DNA from: UBA9410 sp963933065
GTDB taxonomy: Bacteria; Actinomycetota; Acidimicrobiia; Acidimicrobiales; MedAcidi-G1
Direction of reading: 5' to 3'
Assembly (NCBI GenBank): GCA_963933065.1
Contig: CAWVUB010000086.1
Coordinates: forward strand, 1 to 9,877
Length of the DNA: 9,877 nt
The position numbers and the translations under genes are program-made. Position 1 is the stretch's first letter. Each line of letters begins with the position of its first letter. Of this stretch, positions 6,020 to 9,877 are shown one piece after another. Below the pieces are notes generated by a model. It ran no database searches. It was given only the letters and a program-made list of their open reading frames with translations, and was not told the DNA's origin.

Positions 6020-6490
6020 GTGAACCGAGGGGTGGAGGCTAAGGTCGCCGCCGTGCTTGAAATCCCCCTGCTCCGCCTGGTTGATGATCTACCCCTTCCG
6101 TCCTACGCGCGGGAGGGTGATGCCGGCGCCGACCTCGTGGCCGCTGAAAACATCACCCTTGCGGCCGGGGGTGGTAGGGCGCTGGTACCCACCGGGGCGG
6201 CTATCGCTATTCCGGTTGGATACGCCGGATTCGTTCAACCGAGGAGTGGCCTAGCGCTGAAGCATGGCGTGACTTGCCTGAATACTCCCGGACTCATCGA
6301 TTCGGGTTATCGGGGTGAGTTGAAGGTCCTTCTCATCAATACCGACCCAACCGAGAGTTTCGAGGTAGTGCGTGGTGAACGCATTGCTCAACTGGTGATC
6401 CAGCGTGTTGAGGAGTGCCAGTTCAACCTGGTTGACGAACTGCCACCATCTGAACGTGGTGAGGGTGGATTCGGATCGACTGGTCGCTGA
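6020..6490 (+). CDS. dut: Deoxyuridine 5'-triphosphate nucleotidohydrolase (dUTPase)
   Basis: Trimeric all-beta dUTPase that hydrolyses dUTP to dUMP and pyrophosphate, keeping uracil out of DNA and supplying dTMP synthesis. All five family motifs are present: GDAGADL (33-39), PRSGLALKHG (74-83), GLIDSGYRGE (91-100, with catalytic D94), RGERIAQL (118-125) and the mobile C-terminal arm GEGGFGSTGR (147-156). Length fits the family. The first GTG at 6020 is reported, but the internal GTG at 6053 (beginning VLEIPLLRL) matches the usual N-terminus of actinobacterial dUTPases and may be the true start. In that case the gap to orn is 63 bp. The methyltransferase gene follows 16 bp downstream. Confidence 0.95.
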   Translation: MNRGVEAKVAAVLEIPLLRLVDDLPLPSYAREGDAGADLVAAENITLAAGGGRALVPTGAAIAIPVGYAGFVQPRSGLALKHGVTCLNTPGLIDSGYRGELKVLLINTDPTESFEVVRGERIAQLVIQRVEECQFNLVDELPPSERGEGGFGSTGR

Positions 6491-6506
6491 GTCGGACGGC
6501 TGATAC

Positions 6507-7172
6507 ATGGGCGTAATCGAGTACCTGCCGGGCATCGGTGGCGTTGATGAGGGCACTCGTGGGACCGTGGTCAACCACCGGATGCGCGCGGTCACCGAGT
6601 TGGTGGCCGAAGACGGGATTTGGGATGACTCGTTGGTAGTTGAGGTTCGCGCGCTGTTTGACTCGCTTGCCCCAGGGTGGACGGCTACTCGTGATCATCC
6701 AATGCGTAATGCGCCGTTGTTGGATGCCCTTGAAAGGGGTGTCGTGGAGGGTCATACGGTGCTCGAGTTGGGAGCTGGGACCTGCATATCGGCACGGGAT
6801 CTAGTAGGTCGATATGACCGACTCCTGGCCGCTGATCTCTCCTGGGGAATGCTTAGTCATGCCGTGGACGGCGCACCGCCACTCATCTGTACGGACGGTT
6901 CGGCGTTGCCGCTAGCCGATGGAACCCTTGATGTTTTGATTCTGCAGAACATGTTCTTGTTTGCTACTGAGGTTGACCGTTGTCTGGCTGTCGGTGGCTG
7001 CGTCGTCTGGGTGAACAGCCGAGGTGCAGAGACGCCGATTCACCTGTCCTGTGATGCTGTGATTACGGCACTAGAGGTCGCAACGGGCGTTAGTTGGCGG
7101 GCCATTACCTCAACGGTCGGTGAGGCAACCTGGGCTGTCGTGCGTCGGACGATTACGAGCGCGGGGCACTAA
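6507..7172 (+). CDS. Class I SAM-dependent methyltransferase, substrate unknown
   Basis: A 221-residue protein with a Rossmann-type methyltransferase core. Motif I is VLELGAGTC (85-93), the acidic ribose-binding residue is D110 in LLAADLSWGM, and TDGSALPLADGTLDVL (129-144) covers motif II/III of the Methyltransf_11 type. Upstream, ALFDSLAPGWTATRDHPMRN (49-68) is a characteristic lead-in of small-molecule or quinone-type methyltransferases. The first 40 residues are less conserved in appearance and a later start is possible. The 3' part is short, so the substrate-binding C-terminus seems reduced. The gene is probably cotranscribed with dut (16 bp gap), but no functional link is evident. Its 3' end overlaps the convergent minus-strand gene by 20 bp. 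Confidence 0.82.
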   Translation: MGVIEYLPGIGGVDEGTRGTVVNHRMRAVTELVAEDGIWDDSLVVEVRALFDSLAPGWTATRDHPMRNAPLLDALERGVVEGHTVLELGAGTCISARDLVGRYDRLLAADLSWGMLSHAVDGAPPLICTDGSALPLADGTLDVLILQNMFLFATEVDRCLAVGGCVVWVNSRGAETPIHLSCDAVITALEVATGVSWRAITSTVGEATWAVVRRTITSAGH

Positions 7173-7440
7173 GCCGCAGAGTGCGACCATCACCAGTGAG
7201 GTCGACAGAGACCTCGTTATCGGATACCCGGTAGTCGATGACCACATCAGAACCGGCTTCCGCCATCTGCATGACTGTCTCTTGAACCGATGACGCAAGG
7301 TTCCCGATTTCGGACAACTTGATGCGATGGATACGGAGAAGGGACACCAGTCCAACCTGGGGTAGGTCACCTATTGGTTGGTGCGCGGGGAGACGCAGTG
7401 TCACCACATCGGGATCATCTCGTCGGGAGATCTGTGTCAC
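7153..7440 (-). CDS. Small protein resembling the N-terminal half of RsbW-type ATP-binding domains
   Basis: A 95-residue protein starting at the GTG at 7440, which has a GGGAG ribosome site 8-9 nt upstream. The frame stays open to 7881, but that part is Pro/Arg-rich and lies opposite a well-supported gene. The body has a first strand VVTLRLPA (12-19), a helix LPQVGLVSLLRIHR (26-39), then LSEIGNLASSVQETVMQM (42-59), which has the spacing of the N-box region of anti-sigma GHKL kinases. Two strands VVIDYRVSDNEVSVDL (66-81) follow. It stops before any G-box, so it lacks much of the ATP site and may be a degenerate or adaptor form. No sigma factor gene is adjacent. The coding call is fairly good; the family similarity is tentative. 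Confidence 0.6.
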   Translation of the reverse strand: MTQISRRDDPDVVTLRLPAHQPIGDLPQVGLVSLLRIHRIKLSEIGNLASSVQETVMQMAEAGSDVVIDYRVSDNEVSVDLTGDGRTLRLSAPRS

Positions 7441-7501
7441 CCGCCGAGTCTCCCACCTTGTTGGCTCGGGTGTGGTGTCGGTGCCGTTAGTTAAGGATTC
7501 G

Positions 7502-7531
7502 TTGGCATAGAAGGCGTTGGTCGGGCAACAT
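7502..7531 (+). promoter_or_regulatory. Possible leaderless promoter of the DUF4031 gene
   Basis: TTGGCA (7502-7507) and CAACAT (7526-7531) lie 18 bp apart, and the GTG start begins 7 nt after the second hexamer. This is the spacing expected when transcription starts at the start codon, common in actinobacteria. The -10 match is weak (A and T at the two key positions only), so this is a suggestion. Confidence 0.22.
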
Positions 7532-7538
7532 CGTTGGT

Positions 7539-8081
7539 GTGACCGTTCTGGTCGATGAGGCTTTATGGCCCTGGCGGGGTGCCCGATGGGCCCACCTGGT
7601 GAGCGACGAGAGCGTCGATGAGTTACACGCGTTCGCCCGACGGCTCCAACTTCGGCGTATGGCGTTTCAGGGTGATCACTATGACGTCGCCGAGGATCAA
7701 CGACAGCAAGCTTTGATTCTCGGGGCTGAAGGGGTCCGGGGCCGTGATCTGGTTCGACGATTAAGAGCTGCCGGGCTTCGGCTGTCTGCCGCAGATAGAC
7801 CGGGGGCGTGGGAAGAGGTTGGCCGGTGGTCTTCACCAGGCATCCGGCCCGCTTTAACTGGGATGACGATGTTCGAGCCACTGGTAGGGGCCCTGGCCCA
7901 GGTAGATGCCTGTTGGCAGACCGCTGAGGTGGTGGCCTTCCGACGGACGACAGAGATGGCTCTCGTGGTGCATGACGTGGGAGATGTGGTAATTGAGCGG
8001 ATGGTGCCTGTTGGAATCGAGGTGTGGTGCCATGACGACAGACTGGTTGAATTGCTTACCCCTTTTCTGGAGACGACTTAG
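7539..8081 (+). CDS. DUF4031 domain protein
   Basis: A 180-residue protein whose N-terminal half matches DUF4031: VLVDEALWPWRGARWAHLVS (3-22), DELHAFARRL (27-36), FQGDHYDV (43-50) and LVRRLRAAGLRL (71-82). The role of DUF4031 is unknown; the conserved Trp, His and Asp residues suggest a small enzymatic or binding domain. The second half (about 100-180) is not part of the domain as I know it and includes two strand-rich stretches. The GTG start gives the expected N-terminus but has no Shine-Dalgarno site; a promoter-like pair ending 7 nt before it would make the mRNA leaderless. Its TAG stop shares a base with the GTG of the next gene, so the lipoprotein gene is translationally coupled. There is no signal peptide. 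Confidence 0.85.
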   Translation: MTVLVDEALWPWRGARWAHLVSDESVDELHAFARRLQLRRMAFQGDHYDVAEDQRQQALILGAEGVRGRDLVRRLRAAGLRLSAADRPGAWEEVGRWSSPGIRPALTGMTMFEPLVGALAQVDACWQTAEVVAFRRTTEMALVVHDVGDVVIERMVPVGIEVWCHDDRLVELLTPFLETT

Positions 8082-8593
8082 TGAAGTACGGAACTCCGAT
8101 TCTGTTCATGACGGCCCTCCTGGTCGGGGCCTCGTGTGGTGGTGACGAAACAAAGAGTGAGCGGGTGGAGGCGGAGCCATCGGTGATTCCAACGTCGACC
8201 ATGACCGTCGTGCCCGAACTAGTGACCAATGGTTGGATACAACTCGGTGAACTCTCGTTTGATCTCGAGTTCACCTGCTATTCGCCGGGAGCAGGTGACG
8301 TGACCGCCATCGGAATTGGCAAACACCCGGATAATGGTCAATGGGTAGAGGCCTTGATTCAGGGGTTCTTGGGCCAGCCCTACGTGGGTCTCACTATCGG
8401 TGAGTCGGTCCGTTATGAAGCGTCACTTGATAGCCCGTTGGAAGTGTTTGTCCATGACGGCACGATCAGCGCAGGAGCCATCGAGTGGGTACGTGGCCTA
8501 GATCTAGATTCTGGAGTCGGTGAGCGGGTTGGTTATGGCGCGGTGTTTGTAAGTTGCAGTGAGTACGTCCACGATCTGCCTGAGGACTACTGA
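8081..8593 (+). CDS. Hypothetical lipoprotein
   Basis: A 170-residue secreted protein. The N-terminus is a short charged start, a hydrophobic run (ILFMTALLVGAS) and C19 followed by GGDE, a lipoprotein signal with an atypical G at position -3. A polar, Ser/Thr/Val-rich linker (about 24-48) leads to a compact beta-rich domain (50-165) containing LSFDLEFTCYSPGAGDVTAI (58-77) and ending FVSCSEYV (156-163). C66 and C159 may form a disulfide. The shape is reminiscent of mycobacterial LpqH-type lipoprotein antigens, but similarity is too weak to claim. The GTG start overlaps the stop of the DUF4031 gene by one base (TAGTG), so the two are likely coexpressed although one product is cytosolic and the other is at the cell surface. 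Function unknown. Confidence 0.8.
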   Translation: MKYGTPILFMTALLVGASCGGDETKSERVEAEPSVIPTSTMTVVPELVTNGWIQLGELSFDLEFTCYSPGAGDVTAIGIGKHPDNGQWVEALIQGFLGQPYVGLTIGESVRYEASLDSPLEVFVHDGTISAGAIEWVRGLDLDSGVGERVGYGAVFVSCSEYVHDLPEDY

Positions 8594-8618
8594 GTTGGGT
8601 TTAAGGGCAGAAACTGGA

Positions 8619-9371
8619 TCAGCTGGGGCAACCGCCCAGTTCTTCGGCCCAAGGTAGGCGGCCAGCCCACATTCGGATGATCTGAAGGCCGTTGGACAGG
8701 AACATGACTCGGTAGGTGGCGTCCTGTACGTCTTTGGGGATGTAGGCCAGCAGGTTTCCTGAACCATCGGGAAGCGGTGTCGTACGAATGCGTTCACCAA
8801 ACATTTCACGTACGCGCTCTTCAGTGTCACCTATCCCGGCACCGGACCGTGTGGTGATGGTGCGGGTATCGACGTCCACCCGCTCTACGGTGCCAGCAAC
8901 CACCCAGAAGGTAAGGCCAGCTTGGCCAGCCTCAGGAACGACAAGGAAGCAATGGCCCGTCGGCGTGACGGGAGTGAACCGACTACCGGCTGCCAGCTGG
9001 GCATCGTGGATCGTCATACCGAACATGACCCGGTCGATGCCCACGGTGCTGACCGACGATGCGGCATCCAACGTGGGTACTCCAAGACCGTCTACTGGGG
9101 GCAACGTACCTAGCGTTTCGGGGGGTCGGTCATCGAGTGTCATTCCGACAATGGTGGTGACAGCGATCAGCGTGTCACTATCGGACTCGGTGTAACCGGT
9201 CGTCGAGGCTGAAGTTGTGGTCGGCACCCCAGTGGAGGTGCCAATCGGTACGAGCGTGGTTGGTGCAAGAGGGAGGGTGAGGTCTAGCTCGCTCGATTGA
9301 CCACTAAGTCCGAAAAAGAGAACGCCGGCGACGGTAACCACGGCAAGGATCATCAGTAGCACCGGCCGCAT
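8619..9371 (-). CDS. Secreted or membrane-anchored Thr-rich protein of unknown function
   Basis: A 250-residue protein beginning with an uncleaved-looking hydrophobic segment (about 3-22, no cysteine), then a Thr/Ser/Pro-rich extracellular linker (about 30-68). A C-terminal globular domain (110-249) has GIDRVMFGMTIHDAQLAAG (111-129), GHCFLVVPE (139-147), the helix GIGDTEERVREMFGERI (179-195) and an ending LPWAEELGGCPS. C141 and C248 probably pair as a disulfide. The two G-M-x-hydrophobic helix repeats resemble the twin-helix layout of BamE/SmpA-type small domains (a T-hydrophobic-EEV-hydrophobic pattern), but this is only a shape similarity. It converges with the lipoprotein gene across 25 bp and diverges from the Thr-rich partial gene to the right. 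No ribosome site precedes the ATG. Confidence 0.75.
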   Translation of the reverse strand: MRPVLLMILAVVTVAGVLFFGLSGQSSELDLTLPLAPTTLVPIGTSTGVPTTTSASTTGYTESDSDTLIAVTTIVGMTLDDRPPETLGTLPPVDGLGVPTLDAASSVSTVGIDRVMFGMTIHDAQLAAGSRFTPVTPTGHCFLVVPEAGQAGLTFWVVAGTVERVDVDTRTITTRSGAGIGDTEERVREMFGERIRTTPLPDGSGNLLAYIPKDVQDATYRVMFLSNGLQIIRMWAGRLPWAEELGGCPS

Positions 9372-9377
9372 GTGTAC

Positions 9378-9383
9378 AGGGTA
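9378..9383 (-). promoter_or_regulatory. Possible -10 element for a leaderless transcript of the Thr-rich protein gene
   Basis: On the minus strand TACCCT (9383-9378) fits TANNNT, and the ATG at 9371 begins 6 nt after it, about where transcription would start. The gene lacks a Shine-Dalgarno site, which agrees with a leaderless mRNA. No convincing -35 is seen at the right distance. Confidence 0.28.
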
Positions 9384-9484
9384 GGCGGCGGGTCGAACCC
9401 TGAACGAGCGGGTGGATGCGAACTAGCCAACGGCGCGGCGCAATCGTCGGGGATCTGTGATGCACTGGAGCAATGCAGGACCTC

Positions 9485-9877
9485 ATGACATCCAATGGCG
9501 TGGTGGCCGTGGTGGCATTGGTGGGGTTGTCGCTGGTGGCTGGAAGTTGTGGAGACTCTTCAGAGGTGGCCTCGGTGCTATCGACCACCACTGCGGTCAT
9601 GATGCCGACGGTAGTTACACCAGTCGCAGCGCCAACTACCGCAGTGTCAACGACCACGGTGTTGCCCGCCACAGTGTCGACGACTAGAGCACCTACAACT
9701 ACCACGAAGACTGCAACAACGACTCTCCCATTGCTTCCAAGCGCGGCCGAATGTGTTTCAAAACTTCCTGTGGGTCTTCGGGTCGGCCAGGTCATGTTGC
9801 CCCTTGCGACCCAGGCTGAACTGCCCTTGGTGGCTGATCTTGTTGCCCGTGGATTGGTGGCCGGGGTAGTCGTGGTG
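9485..9877 (+). CDS. Thr-rich lipoprotein with GH3-like N-terminus (partial, 3' end outside window)
   Basis: The reading frame is open from here to the window edge (131 codons). The N-terminus is a signal peptide: MTSNG, a hydrophobic run, then VAGSC with C22 followed by GDSS. Residues about 28-80 form a Thr/Val/Ala/Pro linker. The globular part starts near C85: CVSKLPVGLRVGQVMLP (85-101), then LVADLVARGLVAGVVVV up to the edge. The L-R-V-G-Q-hydrophobic-hydrophobic-x-P stretch followed by a helix and GVVVV strand resembles the first helix and strand of glycoside hydrolase family 3 beta-N-acetylhexosaminidases (NagZ-like), which would act on amino-sugar polymers at the cell surface. The ATG at 9485 has AGGA just upstream; an ATG at 9473 would add four residues. 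Function rests on about 40 visible residues. Confidence 0.72.
   Translation, partial: MTSNGVVAVVALVGLSLVAGSCGDSSEVASVLSTTTAVMMPTVVTPVAAPTTAVSTTTVLPATVSTTRAPTTTTKTATTTLPLLPSAAECVSKLPVGLRVGQVMLPLATQAELPLVADLVARGLVAGVVVV

Noticed and set aside
7441..7881. N-terminal extension of the RsbW-like gene upstream of the GTG at 7440
   Set aside because: It lies opposite the well-supported DUF4031 gene, is Pro/Arg/His-rich with no fold-like pattern, and a good ribosome site sits before 7440.
9380..9395. GGGTTCGACCC-like string on the minus strand, suggesting a tRNA T-loop
   Set aside because: The flanking bases do not form a 5-bp T-stem, and no acceptor, D or anticodon arms are found nearby.
9304..9795. 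Minus-strand open frame of 163 codons opposite the Thr-rich lipoprotein gene
   Set aside because: Its Val/Thr-rich sequence is the mirror of repetitive Thr codons on the plus strand, which encodes a clear signal peptide and a GH3-like start; it also overlaps the start of the 8619-9371 gene.
1..9877. Search for CRISPR arrays, insertion sequences, att sites, tmRNA, RNase P RNA and tRNAs
   Set aside because: No spaced direct repeats, transposase-like proteins, terminal inverted repeats or recognisable RNA-gene signatures were seen.

Overview
The window looks like a piece of a compact, GC-rich actinobacterial chromosome, most likely from the Acidimicrobiia or a related (possibly aquatic) lineage. 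The evidence is a WhiB-family Fe-S regulator, a bacterial oligoribonuclease, frequent GTG starts, weak or absent Shine-Dalgarno sites, short intergenic gaps, and Thr-rich secreted proteins. The lineage is an inference; no rRNA or other phylogenetic marker is present.

Layout. The 5' end of a crcB fluoride-channel gene (minus, cut by the window edge) diverges from pdxH (plus). pdxH converges on a minus-strand block read right to left: whiB7-like regulator (3834-3496), TlpA/ResA-like thioredoxin lipoprotein (3437-2823), CcdA-like membrane thiol transporter (2826-1726) and a poly-gamma-glutamate-hydrolase-family protein (1729-1043). The last three overlap by 4 bp each and so form a tight operon. 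Upstream of whiB7, about 450 bp holds no convincing ordinary gene. It carries a promoter-like AT-rich/TTGACT element, short leader ORFs, three UAG stops covering all frames, and two mutually exclusive RNA hairpins, one a terminator with a U-tract. Further right on the minus strand lie a metallo-beta-lactamase-fold hydrolase and orn. orn diverges from dut and a SAM methyltransferase (plus). The methyltransferase converges on a small RsbW-like half-domain gene (minus), which diverges from a DUF4031 gene coupled to a lipoprotein gene (plus). A secreted Thr-rich protein (minus) and the start of a Thr-rich lipoprotein resembling the N-terminus of GH3 beta-N-acetylhexosaminidases (plus, cut by the window edge) close the window.

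How it fits together. Most genes are housekeeping: vitamin B6 salvage, nucleotide-pool cleaning, RNA turnover, fluoride export. The most interesting part is the whiB7-like locus. The protein has the WhiB cysteine set, the EPWGVWGG turn and a C-terminal AT-hook, the arrangement known from the antibiotic-resistance regulator WhiB7. Its leader has the parts expected of a translation-coupled attenuator, as described for whiB7 in mycobacteria and Streptomyces, and it sits just upstream of a thiol-redox operon. The attenuator reading is inference from base pairing done by eye.
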